DNA from: Thermoplasmatota archaeon
Lineage (GTDB): Archaea > Thermoplasmatota > Penumbrarchaeia > JANQNL01
Assembly (NCBI GenBank): GCA_028279585.1
Contig: JANQNL010000168.1
Coordinates: 1-41,110, forward strand
Direction: 5' to 3'
DNA length: 41,110 nt
Shown one piece after another: positions 8,073 through 15,723 of the stretch. The notes below the pieces were generated by a model that was not told where the DNA came from, searched no databases, and saw nothing but the letters and a program-made list of their open reading frames with translations. Position numbers and translations under genes: made by a program. Numbering within the stretch: the first letter of the stretch is position 1; every line of letters begins with the position of its first letter.

Positions 8073-8089
8073 TTTATATATTGCAATAT
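8073..8089 (-). promoter_or_regulatory. nrdD promoter: TATA box with overlapping 12-bp palindrome
   Basis: On the minus strand TATATAAA (8080-8073) is a textbook archaeal TATA box, placing a transcription start near 8050 and a leader of about 60 nt. A perfect 12-bp palindrome, ATATTGCAATAT (8078-8089), covers the upstream edge of the TATA box, where factor B would contact DNA. This is a good position for a repressor site, but no regulator is identified. Confidence 0.55.
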
Positions 8090-8125
8090 TGGGAAAAACA
8101 AAACTATAGGTTTGTGAGAACAACT

Positions 8126-9841
8126 CTATTTTTCAGCTTTCGTCCTCTTCTTCTTTCCTTTACTCTTCTTTCCCTTTCTGTCCTTCAACCATCCCTTTCG
8201 CGGTGTCTTATCATACCCCTCCGTGTCCTCCCCCTGTTGATGTTTGATCCGCTTGATGACGACCCACCTGTAGAAGTTGAACGCACCGATTCCTCCAACC
8301 GCAAGCAAGAGCATCAGCGGGATGGCATAGCGGAACAGTGGGCTCATGTTGACCTCTACCTTCCCCGTCACTGCGTTGTTCGTCTCGTTCGTCTCGGTGA
8401 TCTCGTCGCCCGGGTCCACGATGACCTTGACCGTGTGCTTTCCAGTGCTCGCGCCGCCCGTGTCCCATTTGGTGGCAACTTCCTGGCTTGAGCCTGGCTG
8501 CAAGCTCTCGATGGTAACGTCCTTTATGGCTTTGGAGCCGTCGTAGAACGTGACCGTGATGTTCTTAGCTTCTACGCCACCAGTGTTCGAGACGATCGCA
8601 CTGATCTCCAGATCGTCACCGCTGTCCACCTCCTTGTCGGAGAGGACAAGGTCGGTGAGGACAAGGTCTGCAGGGTCCAGGGTGAAGGTGATGTGGCGGT
8701 TCTGCGTCATCGAGACCTGACGTTCCGAGACCGCACCGCTGTCAGCATCCGAGAGGGTGACCTTGACGTCGTAGTTGCTGTCGGTCATCTCGGTGCCGTT
8801 GTTGAGAAGGCGATACTCGAGAAGTGTGCTGAAGGCAGCCTCACCTGATGCGTTGGTAAGGATGGTCCCCTGGTTTCCCCCGATGCCTCTGGAGGTAACC
8901 TCAACCGAGGCACCGACCTTTGGATCTCCACCCATGCCCTTTACCTTGACTGCGAGCCTCCATGCCTGGAAGACCTGACCGAGGATGTTATCGTCGTTGC
9001 CCTGGACCATGACGTTGAGACCCATCCCGGGTTCTCCTCCGGTGGACCGGATACCGTATCCGTTGTTGTTGAGCATGGTGTTCTTCTTCACGGTCAGTCC
9101 CTGCAGGACGTTTGCGCAGCTAACACCGTCGCCACCGTTGGAAGTTATAGTGTTGTTCGAGACCAGACCGGAGCTTGAGTCGATGCGGATACCGCTTCCC
9201 CCATTGTCATGGATGGTGCTGTCCACGACCTCCGCGGATGCCCCTCCATCGATCCAAACCCCCTCATCCTGGCTGCCGGTGATCATGGTCCCTGCGATCA
9301 ATGGAGTTCCACCGGAGGCCCGTATCCCCACTCCCTTATTATTAGAGAAGGTACAGTCCTGTATCCTAAGGGTCCCCCCATCTGCCTCGACGCCGTGTGA
9401 TGAGGATCCCGAAAGCGTTGTCCGGAGAAGCTCGAGGTCACCACCCTGCAGCTGGACCCCACCGTAGATGTCCGAGATCTCAGTGTCCGTAATGAACACA
9501 TCCCCCTCCACAGAGAAGCTGAACCTGTATGCGGACCTGCTTGCGGAGATAGAACTACCACCACTCACTGTCAGCTTTCCCCCAGCCTCGATGTAGATGC
9601 CGTGCTGACCGTCAGTGGACATGTCGAAAAGGAGCGTCACGTTGGAAAGCTCCAGTTCGCTTTTGACCACAAGGTCACCACCGGTGAGAGTGATTTCAGC
9701 GTCCGCCACCTTGGTAGAGTTGGTGATCACCCAATCCCCCGAAAGCGGAGCGGGTGTCTGGCCCACACTGGAAAACGCAAAGAACCCTCCTCCGACGATG
9801 AGGAGGGCCAGGACCAGTATCGTGCATCTTGGCACACGCAT
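8126..9841 (-). CDS. surface protein: beta-helix repeats, CARDB domain, membrane anchor, basic tail
   Basis: 571 residues. A signal peptide (about 1-28) is followed by right-handed parallel beta-helix repeats (about 85-285) with recurring Asn/Gly-rich turns such as DNGGSGIRIDSSSGLVSNNT, then a beta-sandwich region and a CARDB-like domain (about 391-498; adhesion/APHP type). A membrane helix (about 503-521) leads to a strongly basic cytoplasmic tail ending KKSKGKKKRTKAEK. The beta-helix resembles NosD/pectate-lyase-type carbohydrate-binding or -modifying folds, but no catalytic residues can be named. It starts 4 nt after pgsC, so it is last in the surface operon and may act with the poly-gamma-glutamate polymer, possibly in place of PgsA. 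Confidence 0.85.
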   Translation of the reverse strand: MRVPRCTILVLALLIVGGGFFAFSSVGQTPAPLSGDWVITNSTKVADAEITLTGGDLVVKSELELSNVTLLFDMSTDGQHGIYIEAGGKLTVSGGSSISASRSAYRFSFSVEGDVFITDTEISDIYGGVQLQGGDLELLRTTLSGSSSHGVEADGGTLRIQDCTFSNNKGVGIRASGGTPLIAGTMITGSQDEGVWIDGGASAEVVDSTIHDNGGSGIRIDSSSGLVSNNTITSNGGDGVSCANVLQGLTVKKNTMLNNNGYGIRSTGGEPGMGLNVMVQGNDDNILGQVFQAWRLAVKVKGMGGDPKVGASVEVTSRGIGGNQGTILTNASGEAAFSTLLEYRLLNNGTEMTDSNYDVKVTLSDADSGAVSERQVSMTQNRHITFTLDPADLVLTDLVLSDKEVDSGDDLEISAIVSNTGGVEAKNITVTFYDGSKAIKDVTIESLQPGSSQEVATKWDTGGASTGKHTVKVIVDPGDEITETNETNNAVTGKVEVNMSPLFRYAIPLMLLLAVGGIGAFNFYRWVVIKRIKHQQGEDTEGYDKTPRKGWLKDRKGKKSKGKKKRTKAEK

Positions 9842-9845
9842 TCTA

Positions 9846-10310
9846 TCACCAGTTCCATCCTATGAGGACGAACAGTATCAGCAATGTTATCGTTGAGATC
9901 GTTGCGAACGTGTACAGCGTCCGGAACGTCCCCTGTTTCTGCATCTCGTTGGCGATGAGACCGGGTATGATGAACCCGATCACCTGCCATTGTATGTCCA
10001 TGCCCACCATGGTGTTGGTGAACAGCTCCACCATCCAAGCGATCCCGAAGCTGATGAGCATGAGTGCTGCGAACCTTCGGCGTCCGAACAGGATGACATA
10101 GTTGGAAAGCTTCCAGACCAACAGATGGGTGGCTACTGCCACAAGAAGTGTGAAGATGATGACCATTGGCTTGGTCACAACGAACAAGGCCACAAGCCCG
10201 GGCACTATCACACCACCAGGCGAGAGGTTCTTTCTCTCATACCACAGCATGGCGATGACGATGCCGATGACGATGGCTATCCGGGTGGTCTGCATGTCGA
10301 AGGCGATCAT
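9846..10310 (-). CDS. pgsC: poly-gamma-glutamate synthesis membrane protein PgsC/CapC
   Basis: 154 residues, nearly all hydrophobic, with about four membrane helices. The N-terminal segment RKNLSPGGVIVPGLVAL matches the conserved PgsC signature, in which Ser-Pro-Gly-Gly precedes VxPG, and a second PG motif (GFIIPGLIANEM) occurs in the last third, as in the family. PgsC forms the membrane part of the gamma-glutamyl ligase with PgsB. Its ATG overlaps the pgsB stop by 4 bp. Known poly-gamma-glutamate systems usually also have PgsA; none is visible here. Confidence 0.9.
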   Translation of the reverse strand: MIAFDMQTTRIAIVIGIVIAMLWYERKNLSPGGVIVPGLVALFVVTKPMVIIFTLLVAVATHLLVWKLSNYVILFGRRRFAALMLISFGIAWMVELFTNTMVGMDIQWQVIGFIIPGLIANEMQKQGTFRTLYTFATISTITLLILFVLIGWNW

Positions 10311-11689
10311 GCGGCCTCACCCCCTTCTAGCATTCGCACAGAACCTTGGTTGACCCTGTTCAGAAGCTCCTTTGGAATAGGTCCGACCATGTTGCCGAAG
10401 CCGAAGTAGACCGTATCGAATCCGACATCGTCGTGCTTCTTTGCTAGGTCTGCCATGTGGTCCACGAGCTTTCCACCAGTGACCCGACCCAGGTCCTCGA
10501 TCCTATCGATCCTGTAGCCTGCCTTGCCGGCGTTGACAGTGAAGTGGTTGGTCATGGAGCCGCACAGGACTATCCTGTCGAACTCCATCTCCTCTCCCAT
10601 GGCCTGACCGAAGTCCACTGTCCGGCTCACCCTGTCACCTCTGGCGTGGAACAGGCCCACAAGGACCGCGTGGTCGGGGAAGTATCCCTGCCGCTTGAGC
10701 TCTTCGAAGACCATGATGGTGGAGTCTTTGTCGTTGACACCGAAAGCGTTGATGAAGGTGAACTTGGAGCCGTTGATGACGGTCTGTTCGATGGTCATCA
10801 GACCAGGGCCAGGCTTTGCCTTGATCATTCCCCGCAATGCAACCTTTTCTGGTATGTCAAGCTGCCTGGCGACCTCCAGGGCGATAGCCACATTCTCCTT
10901 GAAGTTGAGGTAGGAGAACTTGTCCATGGTGGCATCATCTATCTCCTCTGGGTCGACCAGGATGACCTCGGTGTTCAGCTCCGCCGCCTTCTCCTCGAAC
11001 ACAGAGAGATACTTCCTCTCGGCCGTGATGAGGACACCGTTCTCCGGGACCGTGTTCGCGATGTTCTTTGCGATGTCATGAAGGGTTGGGCCCAGTACGT
11101 CGATATGGTCCGGCCTGATGTTGGTGATCACCCCGATGGTGGCGTTGACCATCTTGTGCTCGGCAACCCTCTGAAGCTCTGGCTGGACGGCCATGCACTC
11201 GATGACCAGGCTGTCGATGTCGTCCTCCACAGCCTGCTCGATGATGTCCACCTGCTCCCGGATGTTGGGGGAGACGTCCCTGATGATGGGGGTCTCCTCG
11301 GCGTCAGGACCGATGAGCCTGGCTGCCTTGCCGGTGGTCTTTGTCATGGTCCTTATCTTTCCCTCACGCAGTGCTCCGCCGATAAGGCGGGTGGTGGTGG
11401 ACTTTCCCCGGATCCCGTTGACGTGAACCCTGATCGGTATCTGCTCGATGTTGTGCTTGTGTTGAGCTTGCTCTTTCACTCCAAGATACCAGACGAGGCT
11501 TCCCCCACCTGCCAGTACGACCACGAACGTGAACGTGCTGAAAAGGGGGGTTATCCCGGTCCAGGTGAATGGCGACACGAAGGTATGGTATATCAGCATG
11601 AGGATGAACACAGCTATCGTGGCGACGATCGCCATGGTCGTGAACTTCCTCTCCCTCCAGGTGGTCATCAATAGGTTTTGAACATCCAT
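10307..11689 (-). CDS. pgsB: poly-gamma-glutamate synthase ligase PgsB/CapB
   Basis: 460 residues. Two N-terminal membrane helices (about 18-36 and 48-69) precede a Mur-ligase-type ATP-binding domain with P-loop NGIRGKSTTTR (Lys96, Ser97), then the conserved VIECMAVQPELQ and NIRPDHIDVLGPT segments of the CapB family. It activates and joins glutamate through gamma-amide bonds, using ATP. The ATG at 11689 has GGAGG 7 nt upstream, overlapping the stop of the clostripain-like gene. This is the second-last pair of the five-gene operon and suggests that the cell makes an anionic polyglutamate capsule or osmolyte. Confidence 0.93.
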   Translation of the reverse strand: MDVQNLLMTTWRERKFTTMAIVATIAVFILMLIYHTFVSPFTWTGITPLFSTFTFVVVLAGGGSLVWYLGVKEQAQHKHNIEQIPIRVHVNGIRGKSTTTRLIGGALREGKIRTMTKTTGKAARLIGPDAEETPIIRDVSPNIREQVDIIEQAVEDDIDSLVIECMAVQPELQRVAEHKMVNATIGVITNIRPDHIDVLGPTLHDIAKNIANTVPENGVLITAERKYLSVFEEKAAELNTEVILVDPEEIDDATMDKFSYLNFKENVAIALEVARQLDIPEKVALRGMIKAKPGPGLMTIEQTVINGSKFTFINAFGVNDKDSTIMVFEELKRQGYFPDHAVLVGLFHARGDRVSRTVDFGQAMGEEMEFDRIVLCGSMTNHFTVNAGKAGYRIDRIEDLGRVTGGKLVDHMADLAKKHDDVGFDTVYFGFGNMVGPIPKELLNRVNQGSVRMLEGGEAA

Positions 11690-11700
11690 GATATGACCTC

Positions 11701-14700
11701 CTATCGAGCCCTCCTCTTGCGTTTGGGCTTGGGTGCATCGTCGAAGATGAAGTCGTCGTCATCATCAGGAATGTCATCTTCCGGAAGGTTCTCTTCCATG
11801 TCCTCCTCAAGTTCTTCCTCCAACTCCTCCTCGTCCATCTCCATGTCATGCTCTATATCATCATCGAGGTCCTCATCAAGGTCTTCCATCTCAGGATCGT
11901 CCTCGAGATGTTCGTCGATGTCCTCCTCCTCCTGTTCCATTTCCTCTTCGAGGTCCGCGAGGTCCTCATCAAGGTCCTCTTCATCGTCGAACTCCTCTTC
12001 CTCCATCGACCGCTTGACCTTCCCAGCTTTTGTCCGTCCCTTGGTCGGTCGTTTCGTAGGTTCTTCCTCGTCCACATCCTCCTCGGCCATCCGCTTGCCC
12101 CTGGACTTCTTTACCTCGTAAACTGTCCCTGCGACCATTAGCGCAATGAACAGCAGCACCACGATGACCGTTGCGAACATGTTCGGCCAGGTCTCTTCCT
12201 CCTCGGCCTCCTTCACTGTGATGGTCGTTCGGCTGGAGAACTTGTTGGTCTCTCCGGAATCGTCCTTGACCCAGAGCTGAACAGTGTAGTCCCCAGGTTC
12301 GTCGTAGGTATGTGCGATGGTATGCTCCGATGTCCATCCAGAATAGGTCCCGTCACCGAAGTCGTAGTAATAAGACACAACGCTTCCGTCCTCGTCAGTG
12401 GAGCCGGATGCGTTGAATACGACCTCCTCTCCGATGTCCGCATAATGCGGTCTCGAGAACAGGTATGACCTGGGGGCAACGTTCCCCACGACCTCCACTC
12501 CCCACTCTTTCGACCACTCGCTCACTGCTCCAAAGTCGTCCTCCACCATTACCCTTGTGGAGTAGTAACCAGGCTCGGTGTACATGTGAGTGGTCACGGG
12601 TTCGAAGATCCAGCCGGAGTCCGTGCCGTCACCGAAGTCGAAGAAGTATCTGTGGACCAGACCGTCATCGTCCTCTGATGAGGTGGCGTTGAAGAGAACT
12701 GTCTCGTTGACGTTGACCTTGTAAGGCCTTCTGTAAAGGTACGCCTTTGGAGCTTCGTTCCCTTCGGGTTCCTTGACCCAGATGGTGATCTTGTTGCTCA
12801 TATCGTCGATGATCCCTGCATCATCCTTGACCTTGAGGTAAGCAGTGTAGTTGCCTGGCTGGTTGTAGACGTGAACAACAGTACTCTCGTTGACCCATCC
12901 TGAGTTCGTCCCGTCACCGAAGCTGAACCAGAATGCTTCCACGATACCGTCCTCATCCTCGGATGTCGAGCCGTTGAAGTATACCTCCTCCCACGGATAG
13001 ACATAGGTCGGTCGAACGAACAACCGCGCAGTGGGTGGTTCGCTTTCGTCCACGGGCCTTACCCACAGCGTCACCGAGTTGCTCTTGTCGTCGATGATGC
13101 CCAGGTTGTCCATGACCATGAGGTTGGCCGAGTAGTTTCCCGGTTCAGAATAGACGTGGGTCACGATGGACTTGTTCGTCCATCCGGTGTTCGTCCCGTC
13201 CCCGAAGTCGAAGAAGTAGCCTGTGATGTTGCCGTCCTCGTCTGCGGAGTTGGAACCGTTGAAGGTTACAACATCCCCAACGTAGGTGTAGGTCGGTCTC
13301 ACGAACAGACTTGCCTTTGGCTTGTAATTATAAGGCAGCTCGAGCCACAGGCCAGTAAGTGTCCACCTGTCCTTTATGAACCCGTTCTCGTCCATCAGTG
13401 TCAATGTGATGTTGATGAACCTGGTATGATCTGTGGTATAGTTGAGCACCCTGTATTCCACGTGGTCCCTGACCGCAGTGAAGTTGTCGTAGAGCACACC
13501 ACGCAGGAGGGTGTCCTCCCATCTGTGGACCTGCTCTGTGACATGGACCTCCATTGCTGGGTCCTCGAGCTCAACGTCGAAGAACGCTGAAAGGGTCTCC
13601 TCGAAACCATCGCCGTCCAGGTCGACTATGCGGAGGTAGACATCCTTGAAGTAAGCCTCCTTTTCTTCCTCCTGGGGCTTGTAGTAAACGTCTATCCCAT
13701 ACCAGCCATCGTCGTAGTTCTGGTCCATCATCCTACCATCAGCGGTCTCGCCGAGGTACTCGTCGTCTATGTAGACGATGGCTCCGGAGACCCAGTCCCC
13801 AAGCTTGTCCTGGACATAGATATCAAGGTCATCTGTGTCTCCATCGTTGGAGTAATCCATGATGTCAACGTCCACTGCTATCCTACCACTCTCTCCTCCC
13901 TCGGAGTAGAACATGTTGACTATCCAGAACTGCTCCCAGACAACGGCGAATATAAGGTGAGGCCCCTCTGGGAAGTCGTAACCCCTGAACTGCCCCCATT
14001 CATCAGTCCATCCGTACATTCCGACCTCGGTATGGATAAGTGCTCCGGGGACCGGCTCTCCTTGATCATTGAGGATCTGGACAACCACATCATCATTCCA
14101 TCCGTCGCCATCCCAATCTCCTGGGAACAGGTTCAGGAACAGCTGGAACCCAGCTCCATATCCCTCAACGTAGGTCTGGACCGAGTCTGCATATTCGCCA
14201 TAGATGGCGGTGATGGTGTAGTCGCCCTGTTCGAGGTTGAAGGCTGCAAGCCATCCCTCATCGTTGGTCTGTCCAAGGAAGTCACCGTTGAGATAGATCT
14301 CTGCACCCTGTATCGGGTCATCCTGGTCCGTGACCACCTCGACCCACAGGTCATCGTTCCATCCATCTCCTTCAAGGTCTGCCTGCGTGGCACCAAGCTG
14401 GATGTCGAGCTCGCCCACAGAGAACCTATCGTCGATGTGGTAGTAGGAGAAGAAATCGTCGAGCATGGCCAGCCAGTGGTTCTCCAAACAGAAGTGGAGC
14501 CTGGACCTGTAGCCTTCCACAGCGTTGGCGAAGTGAACGGCACCATCCCTGACGAAGAAGACGCTCAAGCTCTCAGCAGTGCTGACATTGATGCCTGCCC
14601 CCTCGATACCAGTGTAGTTGCGGGCATAGGTCGTCTGCTCCCTTGCAAGCCGTATGACCTCCTGAGCGTGCTTGTGGACCTGAGAGTCCTCTGGAAAATG

Positions 14701-15723
14701 CAGCGCGACCTGGTATGCTATCTGGACAATATCTACCCTCAGATAATTGTCTATCTCGATCGTAGCATCCCTTGCCATCCGTAATGAATGGATGTCACTT
14801 CTCATGGTATCCATGAGCGCAAGCGACATGTTGTTCAGAGCGTCCGATGTCGCACGTATTTTCCTCAGGTCCGTGGAGGAGGCAGTGATCGAGTTGTACT
14901 CGTTCCAGTTGCTCCTTCCATCGTTGAAGTACTCATCCACAATGATCTTGGTGAAGTCCCCAACGCTCATGGTCGGGTTCGCTTTCAAAGCGTCAAGCCA
15001 GTAGAAGATCCTCCAATAGCTTCCGATGCTGTAGGTCTCTGTAGAGACGTAATAGTCCACGTATGGATAATAATCATAGGCCCACTCGAACATGCCCGAG
15101 GTACACCCTGCGATGTTGAGGATATCGATCTTCTTCCCTGCAGCATTTGACAGAGCGATCATCACTGAACGCATCTCGAACGGGTTCAGATTGTCACCGG
15201 CCTGCTCGTCCTCGCCGAAGTTGTCAGGCCACCATCCAGCAGACCTTGTGATGACACAATAATGCTCTGCAGGATAGTTCTGGATAGCATACTCTCCGAA
15301 CTTGATCAGTGTGTGTCTGCTCCCCATGTTCAGCTCGTAAAGCCACTCTGGGTCGATGTTGGAAAGGGCTATCTCCTCGGAATTTCCCTTCCCTTCCTTG
15401 ACATAGTAAGCGTGGGAGTTCCCGTCCCCGTCAGGGGCATGATGCTTGTGCCTGTCGATGAGGACAAGGACGTTCATGGTCTCGTCGGAGTGACCGCCCT
15501 TGGTCTCGAGGTTCTCCACCATCTCGTAGTAGGACTTCAGTGTCCCACCATGCTGGGAGCTGTCCGCGAACAGGTAGATGATGAAGGTCCATTTCTTTAG
15601 CCCATCATCCCTTGTCTCGGGTTCTGGGACCGGTTCACTGGTATCGATACCACTTGCGATAATTGGGGCGGTGAGCAGGAGGAGCGTCAGAATGGCCATG
15701 ATGACCTTGAAGTAGGCTCTCAT
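11701..15723 (-). CDS. clostripain-fold (C11) PKD surface protein, catalytic His replaced
   Basis: 1340 residues from the ATG at 15723 (GGAGGTG 6 nt upstream; 4-bp ATGA overlap with the previous gene). Signal peptide about 1-24; C11 peptidase-like domain about 40-420, with LKKWTFIIYLFADS, NVLVLIDRH and GCTSGMFEWAYD keeping the nucleophile (Cys207). Where clostripains have a His-Gly pair after a run of hydrophobic residues, this protein reads CVITRSAGWWPDNF (Arg160-Ser161-Ala162), with no His, so it is probably inactive or altered as a protease. Four Asp-rich calcium-like modules (about 449-725) and four PKD domains (about 801-1170) follow, then a membrane helix (1179-1201) and a tail of about 135 residues rich in Asp and Glu. 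Likely a cell-surface binding or scaffold protein. Confidence 0.88.
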   Translation of the reverse strand: MRAYFKVIMAILTLLLLTAPIIASGIDTSEPVPEPETRDDGLKKWTFIIYLFADSSQHGGTLKSYYEMVENLETKGGHSDETMNVLVLIDRHKHHAPDGDGNSHAYYVKEGKGNSEEIALSNIDPEWLYELNMGSRHTLIKFGEYAIQNYPAEHYCVITRSAGWWPDNFGEDEQAGDNLNPFEMRSVMIALSNAAGKKIDILNIAGCTSGMFEWAYDYYPYVDYYVSTETYSIGSYWRIFYWLDALKANPTMSVGDFTKIIVDEYFNDGRSNWNEYNSITASSTDLRKIRATSDALNNMSLALMDTMRSDIHSLRMARDATIEIDNYLRVDIVQIAYQVALHFPEDSQVHKHAQEVIRLAREQTTYARNYTGIEGAGINVSTAESLSVFFVRDGAVHFANAVEGYRSRLHFCLENHWLAMLDDFFSYYHIDDRFSVGELDIQLGATQADLEGDGWNDDLWVEVVTDQDDPIQGAEIYLNGDFLGQTNDEGWLAAFNLEQGDYTITAIYGEYADSVQTYVEGYGAGFQLFLNLFPGDWDGDGWNDDVVVQILNDQGEPVPGALIHTEVGMYGWTDEWGQFRGYDFPEGPHLIFAVVWEQFWIVNMFYSEGGESGRIAVDVDIMDYSNDGDTDDLDIYVQDKLGDWVSGAIVYIDDEYLGETADGRMMDQNYDDGWYGIDVYYKPQEEEKEAYFKDVYLRIVDLDGDGFEETLSAFFDVELEDPAMEVHVTEQVHRWEDTLLRGVLYDNFTAVRDHVEYRVLNYTTDHTRFINITLTLMDENGFIKDRWTLTGLWLELPYNYKPKASLFVRPTYTYVGDVVTFNGSNSADEDGNITGYFFDFGDGTNTGWTNKSIVTHVYSEPGNYSANLMVMDNLGIIDDKSNSVTLWVRPVDESEPPTARLFVRPTYVYPWEEVYFNGSTSEDEDGIVEAFWFSFGDGTNSGWVNESTVVHVYNQPGNYTAYLKVKDDAGIIDDMSNKITIWVKEPEGNEAPKAYLYRRPYKVNVNETVLFNATSSEDDDGLVHRYFFDFGDGTDSGWIFEPVTTHMYTEPGYYSTRVMVEDDFGAVSEWSKEWGVEVVGNVAPRSYLFSRPHYADIGEEVVFNASGSTDEDGSVVSYYYDFGDGTYSGWTSEHTIAHTYDEPGDYTVQLWVKDDSGETNKFSSRTTITVKEAEEEETWPNMFATVIVVLLFIALMVAGTVYEVKKSRGKRMAEEDVDEEEPTKRPTKGRTKAGKVKRSMEEEEFDDEEDLDEDLADLEEEMEQEEEDIDEHLEDDPEMEDLDEDLDDDIEHDMEMDEEELEEELEEDMEENLPEDDIPDDDDDFIFDDAPKPKRKRRAR

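Noticed and set aside
7988-8101. N-terminal extension of NrdD to 8101
   Set aside because: It would cover the TATA box region; the ATG at 7987 has a perfect GGAGGG site at 6 nt.
10457-11674. 405-codon plus-strand frame opposite pgsB
   Set aside because: Antisense shadow of pgsB, whose P-loop and ligase motifs are unambiguous.
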